Assembly (NCBI RefSeq): GCF_018457175.1
Contig: NZ_JAGFNU010000008.1
Location: 62,001-126,000 of the forward strand
Direction: 5' to 3'
DNA length: 64,000 bases
Source: Pseudohalocynthiibacter aestuariivivens
Lineage (GTDB): Bacteria; Pseudomonadota; Alphaproteobacteria; Rhodobacterales; Rhodobacteraceae
A model generated the notes under the pieces. It was not told where the DNA came from. It saw only the letters and a list, made by a program, of their open reading frames with translations, and ran no database searches. Within the stretch, counting starts at the first letter, position 1; each line of letters opens with the position of its first letter. Made by a program: the position numbers and the translations under genes. Below, one piece after another: positions 53,049 through 62,842 of the stretch.

Positions 53049-53288
53049 CTAAAACGCCTTGAACGTCAGGGTCGTCAGCGAGCGATCTATCCCTTCAATC
53101 GTCAGCAGATTGTCGTTCAGGAATTTGCCTACATCCTGCCCTTCGGGAATGTAGATTTTCAGCAGCAAGTCATAGTCACCACTGGTTGAATAAAGCTCTG
53201 AGTGTATTTCTTTCAAAACGACTTCTTCCGCAACGTGGTAGGTCTGTCCGGGGCGGCAGCGTAGCTGCACAAAGACGAGCGTGGTCAT
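53049..53288 (-). CDS. Stand-alone Lrp/AsnC effector (RAM) domain protein
   Basis: A 79-residue protein that consists only of the alpha-beta ligand domain of Lrp/AsnC regulators (LVFVQLRCRPGQTYHVAE, then SGDYDLLLKIYIPEG and IEGIDRSLTTLTF). The DNA-binding helix-turn-helix is missing and the upstream sequence does not supply one. The ATG at 53288 follows GGAGAGTG. Such proteins form rings that bind amino acids and may join full-length Lrp proteins. It is divergent from hisB. Confidence 0.8.
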   Translation of the reverse strand: MTTLVFVQLRCRPGQTYHVAEEVVLKEIHSELYSTSGDYDLLLKIYIPEGQDVGKFLNDNLLTIEGIDRSLTTLTFKAF

Positions 53289-53420
53289 ATCACTCTCCGA
53301 TTGGGGTTCTACCCCTAGGGTTTGCACAGATGCCGCACCCCCTACAACAGTGAATTTCTGTAGCTTGGATTATTTGTACTTGCAGCCTATAAGCCGAACG
53401 AACACATAGCGGAGGTCCAG

Positions 53421-54008
53421 ATGCGGACGGCAACAATCACGCGCAAGACAGCTGAGACCGATATTTCGGTCGAGGTGAACCTCGACGGAACCGGATCATA
53501 CGACAATAATACCGGTGTTGGGTTCTTTGACCATATGCTTGACCAACTCGCGCGCCATTCGCTGATCGACATGAAAATCCGCGCAAAGGGCGACCTTCAC
53601 ATTGATGACCACCACACGGTCGAAGACTGTGGCATTGCGCTGGGTCAGGCGTTGAGCAAAGCGCTGGGCGACAAAAAGGGCATCCGCCGCTACGGCGAAT
53701 GCCACCTTCCAATGGACGACGCACAAGTGCGGGCGGCACTTGATCTGTCTGCGCGCGCCTATCTGATATGGAACGTCAGCCTGCCAACGCCAAAAATCGG
53801 CACCTTTGATACAGAGCTTGTGCGCGAGTTCTTTCAGGCGCTCAGCACGCATGGCGGCATAACGCTGCATGTTGATCAGTTGCATGGCTTTAACAGCCAC
53901 CACATTGCAGAAGCTGCCTTTAAGGCCGTAGCGCGCGCGTTGCGTCTGGCGGTTGAGGTTGATCCGCGTAAAGCGGATGCAATTCCATCGACCAAAGGCG
54001 CGCTCTAG
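53421..54008 (+). CDS. hisB: Imidazoleglycerol-phosphate dehydratase
   Basis: A 195-residue monofunctional HisB. The two Mn-binding repeats are visible as [25 protein letters not shown] and [13 protein letters not shown]. It lacks the phosphatase half of E. coli HisB, as in most bacteria. It catalyses dehydration of imidazoleglycerol phosphate in histidine synthesis. hisH begins 3 bases later. Confidence 0.96.
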   Translation: MRTATITRKTAETDISVEVNLDGTGSYDNNTGVGFFDHMLDQLARHSLIDMKIRAKGDLHIDDHHTVEDCGIALGQALSKALGDKKGIRRYGECHLPMDDAQVRAALDLSARAYLIWNVSLPTPKIGTFDTELVREFFQALSTHGGITLHVDQLHGFNSHHIAEAAFKAVARALRLAVEVDPRKADAIPSTKGAL

Positions 54009-54011
54009 GAA

Positions 54012-54650
54012 ATGCTGACTGCGATAATCGACTACGGCTCAGGCAATCTGCATTCGGCAGAAAAGGCCTTTCAACGGATGGCAGGCGAGGTGAACGCCGG
54101 TCAGGTCGTGGTAACCTCTGACCCTGATGTCATTGCCGGGGCTGACAGGATCGTTTTGCCCGGCGATGGTGCTTTCCCGGCGTGTCGCGCAGAGCTGTTC
54201 GACCACAAGGGCATTTTCCAAGCTATGGAAGACGCTGTCGTTCGCCGTGCCCACCCCTTTCTGGGCATCTGTGTCGGGATGCAACTGATGGCCAGCTGGG
54301 GGCGCGAATATGTGGACACGCCCGGTCTTGGCTGGATCAAGGGAGATGTCGTCGAAATCAAGCCCAGCGACCCAAAGTTGAAAGTTCCCCATATGGGCTG
54401 GAACAATCTGGTGTTTGACGGTGATCACCCTGTTCTTTCAGGGTTGGTCGAAGGGTGCCATGCGTATTTCGTGCACTCCTACCATTACCGGGTTGAAGAC
54501 CCAGCCGATCTGCTGGCGCATGTCGATTATGGTGGAAAGCTAACCGCCATAATCACGCGTGAAAATATGATCGGGATGCAGTTTCATCCGGAAAAAAGCC
54601 AAATGACCGGGCTCCGGATGATTGCGAATTTTCTGAGCTGGGCGCCTTAG
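54012..54650 (+). CDS. hisH: Imidazole glycerol phosphate synthase, glutaminase subunit
   Basis: A 212-residue class I amidotransferase. The nucleophile Cys is in FLGICVGMQLMASWG, the triad His is in GMQFHPEKSQ, and the oxyanion-side motif is DYGSGNLHSAEKAF. It supplies ammonia to HisF. Its stop TAG overlaps the stop of the convergent DUF2147 gene (shared TTAG). Confidence 0.96.
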   Translation: MLTAIIDYGSGNLHSAEKAFQRMAGEVNAGQVVVTSDPDVIAGADRIVLPGDGAFPACRAELFDHKGIFQAMEDAVVRRAHPFLGICVGMQLMASWGREYVDTPGLGWIKGDVVEIKPSDPKLKVPHMGWNNLVFDGDHPVLSGLVEGCHAYFVHSYHYRVEDPADLLAHVDYGGKLTAIITRENMIGMQFHPEKSQMTGLRMIANFLSWAP

Positions 54651-55036
54651 TTCGAACGCTGCCACGTTCCGCCGTCGCGACAAATCCCAAAGACACAGCC
54701 TGACACCGGCAAGGTGTCCCCGTTCAACCGCAGGCGTGAACTGTAGGTCTTGTCCCGATCAGGGGAGTAAATTTTTCCGCGATATGCACCATCGCCACGC
54801 GGGCGGGTTTCGGAAATAATATGACGACCGATGTTGTCAGACGCTCTTTCTGCACCGCTGGAATCAAAGGCACGAACCAGCGTTCCGCATAGCGCATCAC
54901 CACAGGGCGTGACTTCGATCAGGCCAGAGTCCCCATTGTCATCGGGGGCAGTGCGCCACATTCCTTCCAGCGGGTCAGCGAATGCCGCAGTGGCAAATCC
55001 GATTGAAAATGCGGCGATGATAGCTATTCGTTTCAT
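54647..55036 (-). CDS. DUF2147 periplasmic protein
   Basis: A 129-residue protein with a Sec signal peptide (MKRIAIIAAFSIGFATAAFA) and a DUF2147 beta-barrel-like domain: LEGMWRTAPDDNG, VTPCGDALCGTLVR and GDTLPVSGCVFGICRDGGTW. The four Cys are probably paired in the periplasm. The function is unknown for the family. It sits on the minus strand inside the his cluster, tail-to-tail with hisH (4-base overlap) and divergent from hisA. Confidence 0.85.
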   Translation of the reverse strand: MKRIAIIAAFSIGFATAAFADPLEGMWRTAPDDNGDSGLIEVTPCGDALCGTLVRAFDSSGAERASDNIGRHIISETRPRGDGAYRGKIYSPDRDKTYSSRLRLNGDTLPVSGCVFGICRDGGTWQRSN

Positions 55037-55191
55037 TTAATTTCCTCCCAAAACTTTGGCGCAGTCTGAGTGGACCTTTTGCTCCAAGGCAAGTGTGACG
55101 TTGGGTCCTCTCGGGATTTTGATCTTGGCTTTGCAATTCCGGGCCCATCATGCAAAACAGCGCGAAACTAAAGTTAACGGGACTATCAGCC

Positions 55192-55914
55192 ATGATCCTT
55201 TACCCAGCCATTGACCTGAAAGACGGCAACTGCGTGCGCCTTTACAAAGGTGAGATGGAACAGGCCACCGTTTTTAACGACAACCCTGCAGCGCAGGCCA
55301 AAGCCTTTGAAGATGCGGGGTGCGAATGGCTGCATCTGGTTGATCTGAACGGGGCTTTCGCGGGTGAGCCGGTTAATGCGGTCCCGGTTGAGGCGATTTT
55401 GAAAAGCTGCTCTATCCCGGCCCAGCTTGGTGGTGGTATTCGCGATATGGCGACAATCGAGATGTGGCTGAGCAAGGGGCTTGAGCGGGTTATTCTTGGC
55501 ACAGTTTCCGTTGAAAACCCCGATCTCGTCCGCGATGCGGCGCGCGCCTTTCCCGGTCATGTCGCGGTCGGTCTTGATGCGCGCAACGGGCGTGTTGCGA
55601 CACGCGGATGGGCGGAAGAAACCGATATGATGGTAATGGACCTTGCCAAATCGTTTGAGGACGCCGGCGTTGCGGCCATCATCTATACTGACATCAACCG
55701 CGATGGCGCGATGCAGGGCCCGAATGTCGAAGCCACAGCCGCCCTTGCCAACGCGGTTTCGATTCCGGTGATCGCCAGTGGCGGGGTGTCGTCAATGGCC
55801 GACCTTGAGGCATTGAAAAATTGCGGCGCGCCTTTGGATGGCGCAATCTCCGGACGCGCGCTTTATGATGGACAAATCGATCTTGCTGCAGCGGTTTCCT
55901 TGCTAAAAGGTTAG
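55192..55914 (+). CDS. hisA: ProFAR isomerase
   Basis: A 240-residue half-barrel-duplicated TIM barrel. The N-terminal catalytic Asp is in [19 protein letters not shown], the C-terminal one in [14 protein letters not shown], and the phosphate sites are GGGIRD and SGGVSS. It isomerises the ProFAR intermediate in histidine synthesis. The ATG at 55192 (MILYPAIDL) is the family start; the frame from 55150 adds 14 unrelated residues. Its stop shares TTAG with the convergent DUF302 gene. Confidence 0.96.
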   Translation: MILYPAIDLKDGNCVRLYKGEMEQATVFNDNPAAQAKAFEDAGCEWLHLVDLNGAFAGEPVNAVPVEAILKSCSIPAQLGGGIRDMATIEMWLSKGLERVILGTVSVENPDLVRDAARAFPGHVAVGLDARNGRVATRGWAEETDMMVMDLAKSFEDAGVAAIIYTDINRDGAMQGPNVEATAALANAVSIPVIASGGVSSMADLEALKNCGAPLDGAISGRALYDGQIDLAAAVSLLKG

Positions 55915-56354
55915 TTTTCCAAAGCCTTGGCCGTCAGGTTTGCCAGTGCCCCGGTCATTTTCTGGACGACCATCGCATCCGCAGGCACATCAAACCCTTC
56001 AAGCATTTCAACGGGCTGTTCATAAGACAGCCAGACTTGCCCGTCCGTGTCCTGATAGGCCAAGACTCGCAGCGGGAGCAACATTCCCGCTTGTGGATCA
56101 GCCTGCAGCGCGGCGGTTCCAAGTTTCGGGTTACCAAAAATCAGCAATTCCATTGGATTTAAACTTTCACCAACGCTTTCGGCGCCGCCAGCATGATTGA
56201 TACGCGCGAAAACCGTGGCGCCTGCGCCGGTCACTGTAGCCTCAAGACGATCAATCGTCTCTGCGACCGTAAAGGGGCTCGCGACCTTTACCGGGTCAGC
56301 ACCTGCAAGCGTTGCGGTTAAACTCAGAATAGCGGCAAGAAATGGCAGTTTCAT
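55911..56354 (-). CDS. DUF302 periplasmic protein
   Basis: A 147-residue protein with a signal peptide ([19 protein letters not shown]) and a DUF302 domain: [20 protein letters not shown], then [33 protein letters not shown] and [10 protein letters not shown]. The family has no assigned biochemical role that I know. It is on the minus strand between hisA and hisF, overlapping hisA by four bases. Confidence 0.85.
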   Translation of the reverse strand: MKLPFLAAILSLTATLAGADPVKVASPFTVAETIDRLEATVTGAGATVFARINHAGGAESVGESLNPMELLIFGNPKLGTAALQADPQAGMLLPLRVLAYQDTDGQVWLSYEQPVEMLEGFDVPADAMVVQKMTGALANLTAKALEN

Positions 56355-56459
56355 AATAAACTCCGATTGATTTCAACGAAATACCCCTCAAACTCACTTA
56401 GTTCTCTGGCCTTGGCAAGAGAAGGCCAGTAAAAGGCGCGTGACTTGAAAGGCCGATCC

Positions 56460-57221
56460 ATGCTGAAAACTCGTATCATCCCCTGTCTTGACGTCGCTGA
56501 AGGGCGCGTTGTGAAGGGTGTGAACTTTGTCGATCTGATAGACGCGGGCGACCCGGTTGAAAGCGCACGTGCCTATGACAAAGCCGGTGCTGATGAGATT
56601 TGCTTTCTCGACATCAAGGCCACGCACGAAAATCGTGGCACAATGTTTGACGTCGCACGCCGCACGGCCGAGCAGTGCTATGTCCCGCTGACCATCGGCG
56701 GTGGGGTACGCTCTGCACAGGACGTGCGGGATTTGCTCCTCGCAGGGGCGGACAAGGTCAGCTTCAATTCAGCCGCGGTTGCAAACCCTGACGTGATTGC
56801 AGAAGCAGCCAACCAATTCGGCAGCCAGTGTATTGTTGTCGCGATCGACGCCAAGTCTGTCAGTGAAGGCAAATGGGAGATTTTCACCCACGGGGGCCGC
56901 CGCGAGACAGGGATTGATGCGGTTGAATTCGCCCGCACAGTCGTTGGTAAGGGCGCAGGTGAAATTCTTCTAACCAGCATGGACCGTGACGGCACGCGTG
57001 CAGGCTTCAATATCCCGCTGACACGCGCAATTTCTGACTCTGTTTCGGTGCCCGTCATTGCATCGGGCGGTGTTGGCACGCTGGATCATCTGGTTGAGGG
57101 CGTGACCCTGGGCGGCGCCAGCGCTGTCCTTGCCGCGTCAATCTTTCATTTTGGCGACTACACCATCCGCGAAGCCAAGGAATACATGGCCGCCGCGGGC
57201 ATCCCGATGAGGTTGGAATGA
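56460..57221 (+). CDS. hisF: Imidazole glycerol phosphate synthase, cyclase subunit
   Basis: A 253-residue TIM barrel with the N-terminal catalytic Asp in [20 protein letters not shown], the second in [14 protein letters not shown], and phosphate sites GGGVRSA and SGGVGTL. It works with HisH. The ATG at 56460 gives the standard N-terminus; the TTG at 56445 would add five residues. It overlaps hisE by ATGA. Confidence 0.96.
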   Translation: MLKTRIIPCLDVAEGRVVKGVNFVDLIDAGDPVESARAYDKAGADEICFLDIKATHENRGTMFDVARRTAEQCYVPLTIGGGVRSAQDVRDLLLAGADKVSFNSAAVANPDVIAEAANQFGSQCIVVAIDAKSVSEGKWEIFTHGGRRETGIDAVEFARTVVGKGAGEILLTSMDRDGTRAGFNIPLTRAISDSVSVPVIASGGVGTLDHLVEGVTLGGASAVLAASIFHFGDYTIREAKEYMAAAGIPMRLE

Positions 57222-57535
57222 GTGCACTTGAAAGACTCGCAGCGACTATTGCCGCTCGCAAATCAGCCTCTGCTGATGATAGCTGGACAGCAAAACTCTT
57301 GTCCAAAGGACCAGAGAAATGCGCCGAGAAATTTGGCGAAGAAGCGATTGAGGCGATCATTGCAGCAGTAAAGAACGACAAGGCGGAGTTAACCGCCGAG
57401 GCGGCAGATGTGCTCTATCATCTGTTGGTCATGCTGGCAGCGCGAGACGTGGAACTTGCTGACGTTCTGGCAGAGCTTGAACGCCGTGAAGGCAAGTCTG
57501 GCATCGAAGAAAAAGCTGCCCGGCCAAAAGCTTAG
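57218..57535 (+). CDS. hisE: Phosphoribosyl-ATP diphosphatase
   Basis: A 105-residue MazG-like helical protein with the metal residues in [17 protein letters not shown] and [17 protein letters not shown]. It hydrolyses phosphoribosyl-ATP. It is separate from HisI, as is usual in alphaproteobacteria. It is the last his gene here and shares TTAG at its stop with the convergent gene. Confidence 0.94.
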   Translation: MSALERLAATIAARKSASADDSWTAKLLSKGPEKCAEKFGEEAIEAIIAAVKNDKAELTAEAADVLYHLLVMLAARDVELADVLAELERREGKSGIEEKAARPKA

Positions 57536-58449
57536 TCAGGAGCGCCCCAAGCCGGACCCACTGTGTTGCGCAGGCAGCCCACCCCCTCGACACAGGTTTC
57601 GACAACATCGCCCTCTTTCAGAAAACGCGGCGGGGTGTGCGCTGCTGCAACCCCTGCCGGTGTGCCAGTTGCAATGATGTCACCAACCTCAAGCGTCATG
57701 ATCCGCGATAAAAACGCTATGATTTCAGCGACAGAGAAGATGAGTTTCGCGGTTGTCCCATCCTGCAACAAATCCCCATTCACACGGGTTTGGACACCCA
57801 GGTTTTGCAAATCCCCCATGGCTTCGCCCAGAACAAGCGCTGGACCACAGGGGGCAAATGTATCGATCGCCTTTCCACCCGTCCAAAGCTGGTTTGCCAT
57901 CTGCAAATCCCTTGCACTAACATCATTCAGCACCATCGCCCCTGCGACGTAGTCCAACGCCTCATCCTTAGAAATACTACGCCCGCGGCGTCCGATCACC
58001 ACCGCAAGCTCTGCCTCGTAGTCAAGCTTATCGGTATGCGCGGGCGGCAAAATATCATCTGCGGGACCAGCAAGCGAATTCGCGTATTTTGCAAAAAATA
58101 TTGGGGCATCTGGTGGTGCGATACCCAATTCTTCGGCGTGATCATGGTAGTTTAGGCCGATACAGATAATTTTTTCAGGGTCAGGAACGGGCGGACCAAA
58201 CCGTGTTGATGATACAGCAAAGGCGGCACCGGATTTCCGCAACTGCGACAGGTTTTCCTGCGCAACACTGGTAAGCTCATTAATCTTCGCCATTCCGTAG
58301 CCAAGCACATCCCGATTGGAGCGGAGCGCCGCCACATCGATTGCTAACCAACCGGCCATTTCAGCAACGGCGCGGGTATCTGCAACCTCGCCTTCAAGTA
58401 ACAAGCCCGGCACCATTTGTCCCGCATTTTCATATGTGACCAGTTTCAT
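57532..58449 (-). CDS. Fumarylacetoacetate hydrolase-family protein
   Basis: A 305-residue FAH-fold enzyme. The metal and catalytic parts are CIGLNYHDHAEELG, KLDYEAELAVVIGRRG, and FLSRIMTLEVGDIIATGTPAGV. Members split acyl-pyruvates or decarboxylate oxaloacetate; typical substrates are acylpyruvate or 2-keto-3-deoxy-fuconate products. The substrate here is not determined. It is alone and divergent from msrB. Confidence 0.87.
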   Translation of the reverse strand: MKLVTYENAGQMVPGLLLEGEVADTRAVAEMAGWLAIDVAALRSNRDVLGYGMAKINELTSVAQENLSQLRKSGAAFAVSSTRFGPPVPDPEKIICIGLNYHDHAEELGIAPPDAPIFFAKYANSLAGPADDILPPAHTDKLDYEAELAVVIGRRGRSISKDEALDYVAGAMVLNDVSARDLQMANQLWTGGKAIDTFAPCGPALVLGEAMGDLQNLGVQTRVNGDLLQDGTTAKLIFSVAEIIAFLSRIMTLEVGDIIATGTPAGVAAAHTPPRFLKEGDVVETCVEGVGCLRNTVGPAWGAPD

Positions 58450-58654
58450 ACCCGACTCCCATGTACTTTACTTTGTGCTTGTCTATTCTGATTTCACAAC
58501 AACGGAAATAGGCGCTGTTTCGTTGCGGCAGGCCGTCCCTGATCACAAGTATATGTAGTGGCGTAACAATTGTGGACATCACGCCCGGCCATCCCCATCC
58601 TAGTAGAGTTCAAGAACCGTCCTTACGGGCGTACTAACGAAAGGGGATCATAGT

Positions 58655-59110
58655 TTGACAAAATACAGCAAAACCGAAGAGGCCATTTCGCGGCTGACAC
58701 GTGAACAGTTTCATGTAACGCAAAACAGCGGCACAGAGCGTCCCTTTACCGGCGAATACAACGATATGAAAGCACCGGGACTTTATGTTGATATCGTATC
58801 AGGGGAACCCTTGTTTACGTCTATGGATAAATTCGACAGCGGTTGTGGCTGGCCAAGCTTCACCAAGCCCGTCGGAGACACGTATGTGAAAGAGTTGCGT
58901 GATGCAAGCCTTGGTATGGTAAGGGTTGAGGTGCGTTCGACACATGGCGACAGCCATTTGGGCCATGTTTTTCCGGACGGACCTACCGACAGGGGTGGAT
59001 TGCGCTATTGCATCAACTCTGCCTCGCTGCGTTTCATTCCGGCTGACTCCTTAGAAAAGGAAGGCTACGGCGAATACGCGTCACTTTTTGAGAAAGAGGA
59101 GAATTCCTGA
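58655..59110 (+). CDS. msrB: Methionine-R-sulfoxide reductase
   Basis: A 151-residue MsrB. Only one of the two zinc CxxC pairs could be expected here, and neither is seen (the region reads [11 protein letters not shown]), so this is a zinc-free type. The catalytic motif is [13 protein letters not shown] and GCGWPSF is present. It repairs the R-epimer of oxidised methionine. The start is TTG at 58655, with AAGGGGA about 8 bases upstream; no ATG fits. The last base of its stop is the first of the msrA start. Confidence 0.92.
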   Translation: MTKYSKTEEAISRLTREQFHVTQNSGTERPFTGEYNDMKAPGLYVDIVSGEPLFTSMDKFDSGCGWPSFTKPVGDTYVKELRDASLGMVRVEVRSTHGDSHLGHVFPDGPTDRGGLRYCINSASLRFIPADSLEKEGYGEYASLFEKEENS

Positions 59111-59628
59111 TGGCTGATACAGAACGCGCAGTTTTTGCAGGCGGGTGCTTTTGGGGCATGCAGGATCTGATCCGCAAAGTCCCGGGGGTCATTTCGACCC
59201 GTGTCGGCTATTGCGGTGGCACAGCACCCAATGCCACCTACGCAATGATGAAACACGACACAACCGGACACGCAGAGGCGATTGAGGTAATCTTTGACCC
59301 CTCAATCATGAGTTACCGGGGCCTGCTTGAACTGTTCTTTCAAATTCACGATCCAACAACGGTTGATCGTCAGGGCAATGACAGGGGGGCAAGCTATCGC
59401 TCCGCAATATTCTATCTGACGAACGAACAAAAGGATGTCGCAGAAGATACAATTGCCGATGTGGAAGCGTCCGGCCTGTGGCCCGGCAAGGTGGTGACAG
59501 AACTCTCCCCCGCCACCGAATTCTGGGAAGCCGAGCCTGAACATCAGGACTATCTGGAACGCGTTCCAAACGGATACACCTGCCATTTCGTGCGACCAAA
59601 CTGGGTTCTGCAACGCCGCGCAGGTTAA
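59110..59628 (+). CDS. msrA: Methionine-S-sulfoxide reductase
   Basis: A 172-residue MsrA with the catalytic motif [11 protein letters not shown] (active Cys near residue 14) and GYCGG and GHAEAIEV. It repairs the S-epimer of oxidised methionine. It is coupled to msrB by stop/start overlap. Confidence 0.95.
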   Translation: MADTERAVFAGGCFWGMQDLIRKVPGVISTRVGYCGGTAPNATYAMMKHDTTGHAEAIEVIFDPSIMSYRGLLELFFQIHDPTTVDRQGNDRGASYRSAIFYLTNEQKDVAEDTIADVEASGLWPGKVVTELSPATEFWEAEPEHQDYLERVPNGYTCHFVRPNWVLQRRAG

Positions 59629-59636
59629 TGGATATC

Positions 59637-59682
59637 TGGCGCCGGGTAACAAAATTTCCGGCGTCAATGGCTTGCCCATTGA
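59637..59682. other. Two adjacent stem-loops between msrA and the matB-like gene
   Basis: TGGCGCCGG (59637-59645) pairs with CCGGCGTCA (59658-59666), with one G-U pair. TCAATGG (59664-59670) pairs with CCATTGA (59676-59682). The two stems share three bases, so they exclude each other. There is no T-run, so this is a weak terminator or a structured leader. Confidence 0.4.
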
Positions 59683-59734
59683 CCCCATGTTCACCCAAAG
59701 CTAACGCAATAGGGTAAAGAACACGGAGATGGTC

Positions 59735-61255
59735 ATGTATCAGGGCAACTATCTGGCAGAACGCATCAGCCGGGCATCCGAGGGCCCGGGCGATGCGCTT
59801 TTTCTTACGCATCATGATACTGGCCAGACTGTTACTTATAAGGCGTTTTTCGCGAACGCCGAACAAATCGCAGCAGCACTGGTGCGCGCGGGCGTTCGAC
59901 CCGGTGACAGAGTTGCCATTCAGGCTCCAAAAACCATTTTGATGCTGGAGCTTTATGTCGCCTGCGTTCTGAGCGGTGCTGTGTTTCTACCGCTTAACCC
60001 CGCCTACACCCCCCAGGAAGTGAAGTATTTTCTTGGCGACGCGAAACCCGCTCTTTTCGTCTGCGATCCTGAAAAACAAGGCGCGCTTGCAAAAATCGCC
60101 GAAGCTTGCGGCGTGAACACGATCTGGACACTGGCCTCGAACGAAAACGGTAGCCTGAAAGACGCCAGAGACGCGGAAACATTGGGTTTTTCGGCTGTTT
60201 CGCGAGAGCCGGGTGATCTTGCGGCAATACTTTACACGTCGGGAACAACAGGACGATCAAAAGGTGCAATGCTCACCCATCGCGCGCTTGCCTCAAACTC
60301 TGAAGTCCTGAAGGATTACTGGCATTTTGATGCGTCAGATGTGCTGATCCACGCTTTGCCCATATTTCACACGCATGGTTTGTTCGTCGCCACAAACATT
60401 ACCCTGATGGCGGGCGGATCGATGATCTTCATGCCGAGGTTTGATGCTGAAAAAATACTGGAAACCATGCCGCGCGCAACCGCCCTTATGGGGGTTCCTA
60501 CTTTTTACACGCGTCTGTTGGAATGTGACGGCCTGCAAGGGGCCGCGCACAATATGCGTTTGTTTGTTTCCGGCTCCGCCCCGCTTTTGGCCGAAACACA
60601 TGATCGCTGGCGTGCTGAGACGAGCCACGAGATCCTTGAACGCTACGGCATGACTGAAACCAATATGAACACGTCCAATCCTTATGACGGTGCACGACGC
60701 GCTGGTACTGTTGGGTTTCCTTTGCCGGGTGTCGAGCTAAAGATAACGGACCCCGAAACCGGAACCCCGCTGGGTGTCAACGAAATCGGCATTCTCGAAG
60801 TTCGCGGCGACAACGTTTTTTCCGGCTACTGGCAGATGCCAGAGAAAACCGCTGAAGAGCTTAGGGAGAATGGGTTTTTCATCACCGGTGACCTAGGGAA
60901 AATCGATGAGGACGGCTATGTGCATATCGTCGGTCGCTCCAAAGATCTGATCATCACCGGGGGGTTCAACGTTTATCCGAAAGAGGTTGAAACACTGATT
61001 GACGATCTGCCCGGTGTTGTCGAAAGTGCCGTGATCGGTGTTCCGCACCCGGATTTTGGCGAAGCTGTCGTAGCAATTGTTGTGCCGGAAGACGGCAGCC
61101 TTGAAACCGCGGCAATTTCAAATGCACTCTCAGACTCGTTAGCGAAATTCAAACAACCCAGGAAAATCATCCAGGTTGACGCGCTCCCACGTAACACCAT
61201 GGGAAAAGTACAAAAAGCGGACCTCAGAAAAACATACGGAACGCTCTTCACCTGA
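59735..61255 (+). CDS. matB: Malonyl-CoA synthetase-like acyl-CoA ligase
   Basis: A 506-residue ANL-superfamily ligase: P-loop LYTSGTTGRSKGAMLTH, adenylate motif RYGMTETNMNTS, hinge GDLGKIDEDGYVHIVGRSKD, and the catalytic Lys in NTMGKVQKADL. Length and motifs, especially the MTETNM region, are MatB-like: malonate or methylmalonate to its CoA ester. A short/medium-chain acyl-CoA synthetase is the alternative. The ATG at 59735 has GGAG at the right distance; the ATG at 59729 is too near it. Confidence 0.85.
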   Translation: MYQGNYLAERISRASEGPGDALFLTHHDTGQTVTYKAFFANAEQIAAALVRAGVRPGDRVAIQAPKTILMLELYVACVLSGAVFLPLNPAYTPQEVKYFLGDAKPALFVCDPEKQGALAKIAEACGVNTIWTLASNENGSLKDARDAETLGFSAVSREPGDLAAILYTSGTTGRSKGAMLTHRALASNSEVLKDYWHFDASDVLIHALPIFHTHGLFVATNITLMAGGSMIFMPRFDAEKILETMPRATALMGVPTFYTRLLECDGLQGAAHNMRLFVSGSAPLLAETHDRWRAETSHEILERYGMTETNMNTSNPYDGARRAGTVGFPLPGVELKITDPETGTPLGVNEIGILEVRGDNVFSGYWQMPEKTAEELRENGFFITGDLGKIDEDGYVHIVGRSKDLIITGGFNVYPKEVETLIDDLPGVVESAVIGVPHPDFGEAVVAIVVPEDGSLETAAISNALSDSLAKFKQPRKIIQVDALPRNTMGKVQKADLRKTYGTLFT

Positions 61256-61272
61256 AACAGGACCAGAACCGA

Positions 61273-62709
61273 ATGACGGAAAAAGTACTGAATGCCCTTC
61301 GCGAGGTTGTTGGAGAAAAGAACCTTCTCGCAGGGTCTGATGATCGTCGTGCCTACGACAACGATGTGATTGGCAAACATGAGGGGCATTCCTGGGCGGT
61401 TGCGCAACCGGCTACAACTACCGAAGTCAGCGAAATCCTGAAACTTGCGCATCTTCACGGTATCCCGGTTGTCCCACAGGGTGGAAACACCGGACTTGCG
61501 GGCGGGGCGTCCCCGGGTGCCGGTGCAAATCAGATCATCTTGTCACTGGCGCGCATGAACAAGATCACCGAGATCAACGCAGATACACGTATTGCACGCG
61601 TTGAAGCGGGCGTCGTGCTTGAAAAATTGCACAACGCCGCAGCAGAGCATGACCTGATTTTCCCACTGTTTTTTGGCGCACGGGGCAGCTGCATGATTGG
61701 CGGCAATCTTTCCACGAATGCAGGCGGCTCCAATGTGCTGCGTTATGGAAATACGCGCGCTCTTGTGTTGGGGGTAGAGGTGGTGCTGGCAGATGGTCGG
61801 GTGCTGAACCTGATGTCCGAGCTTTTAAAAGACAATACGGGCTATGACCTCAAAGATCTTTTCATCGGTGCCGAAGGCACCTTAGGGGTCATCACTGGCG
61901 CGGTGCTCAAACTTTTTCCGCGCCCTAGTGCCTACGCAACCGCCTATCTTGCGATGGGTAACATGGCAGACGCATTGTCCCTGCTTCGTTCGCTGCAGGA
62001 TTTAACGGGCAATGCCGTGGAGGCCTTTGAGTATATGCCAGCGGGCTATTTTAAGGACTATGTCAAGAAATACCCAGATTGCCGTGCGCCGCTCAAAAAT
62101 CCGGACAAGGTCAATATTCTTGTCGAAGTCGGCGCGAGTTCCGCTCTCTTGGCCCGACCGGATAGCAGTGGTCGTGCAGCAGTTCATGGCGTGCTGGAAG
62201 AAACGCTTGCCAAGCTGGTTGAAGAGGGCAAAATATCAGACGCTGTAGTCGCGCAGACTGATGCCCAACGACTTGCGTTCTGGCATTGCCGGGAAAGTGC
62301 GTTTGAACTTTCGACGATGTATGGCCCCATGATCGACCACGATATTTCAGTACCCCTTGGAAAGGTTGATACATTCCTGCGCGAAATGCGCCGGCGTCTG
62401 CCAGAAATTGCACCGGAAGCCCGCGATTGTGTGATTGCACATCTGGGTGATGGAAATCTGCACTACTCTGTCGTACCTGCGGAAAATCACGATGGGATTG
62501 ATCCGGCTTTGGCCGAAAATGTTACGTCTCTGGTCGAAGATGTAATCGCTGAACTTAACGGAAGCTTCAGCGCGGAACATGGTATCGGGCTGTCCAAACG
62601 CCCCTCAATGGCACGCCGCAAAGATCGCCCCGCCCTAGATGTTATGAAAGAGATTAAACACGCCCTCGATCCGAAAAACATCATGAACCCCGGCAAAGTA
62701 TTGCCCTAG
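61273..62709 (+). CDS. FAD-linked oxidase, GlcD family (D-2-hydroxyacid dehydrogenase type)
   Basis: A 478-residue flavoprotein with a PCMH-type FAD domain (VVPQGGNTGLAGGASPGAG, then GGNLSTNAGGSNVLRYGNTR) and a C-terminal FAD-oxidase domain with AHLGDGNLHYSV, FSAEHGIGLSKR and DPKNIMNPGKVLP. This family oxidises D-lactate, D-2-hydroxyglutarate or glycolate. Alone (no GlcE/GlcF beside it) it resembles D-2-hydroxyglutarate or D-lactate dehydrogenases. It is 17 bases after the matB-like gene, so cotranscribed. Confidence 0.88.
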   Translation: MTEKVLNALREVVGEKNLLAGSDDRRAYDNDVIGKHEGHSWAVAQPATTTEVSEILKLAHLHGIPVVPQGGNTGLAGGASPGAGANQIILSLARMNKITEINADTRIARVEAGVVLEKLHNAAAEHDLIFPLFFGARGSCMIGGNLSTNAGGSNVLRYGNTRALVLGVEVVLADGRVLNLMSELLKDNTGYDLKDLFIGAEGTLGVITGAVLKLFPRPSAYATAYLAMGNMADALSLLRSLQDLTGNAVEAFEYMPAGYFKDYVKKYPDCRAPLKNPDKVNILVEVGASSALLARPDSSGRAAVHGVLEETLAKLVEEGKISDAVVAQTDAQRLAFWHCRESAFELSTMYGPMIDHDISVPLGKVDTFLREMRRRLPEIAPEARDCVIAHLGDGNLHYSVVPAENHDGIDPALAENVTSLVEDVIAELNGSFSAEHGIGLSKRPSMARRKDRPALDVMKEIKHALDPKNIMNPGKVLP

Positions 62710-62733
62710 CGTCCAAGCCTTTCTTTTTCCCAT

Positions 62734-62786
62734 AAATATCCTCGCCGGAGGCAAGAAACTTAATGCCTCCGGCGGGGATATTTTTT
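62734..62786. terminator. Bidirectional terminator with GC-rich long stem
   Basis: AAATATCCTCGCCGGAGGC (62734-62752) pairs with GCCTCCGGCGGGGATATTT (62765-62783) with one wobble; the loop is 12 bases. An A/T-run flanks each side (TTTTTT at 62781-62786), so it can serve both converging genes. This hairpin sequence type recurs in Rhodobacterales genomes as I recall. Confidence 0.82.
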
Positions 62787-62842
62787 GAAAAAGGTATTAG
62801 GATCTAAAGCCAAAAAGGTATTTTTCATCCGACCTGGGTTAT

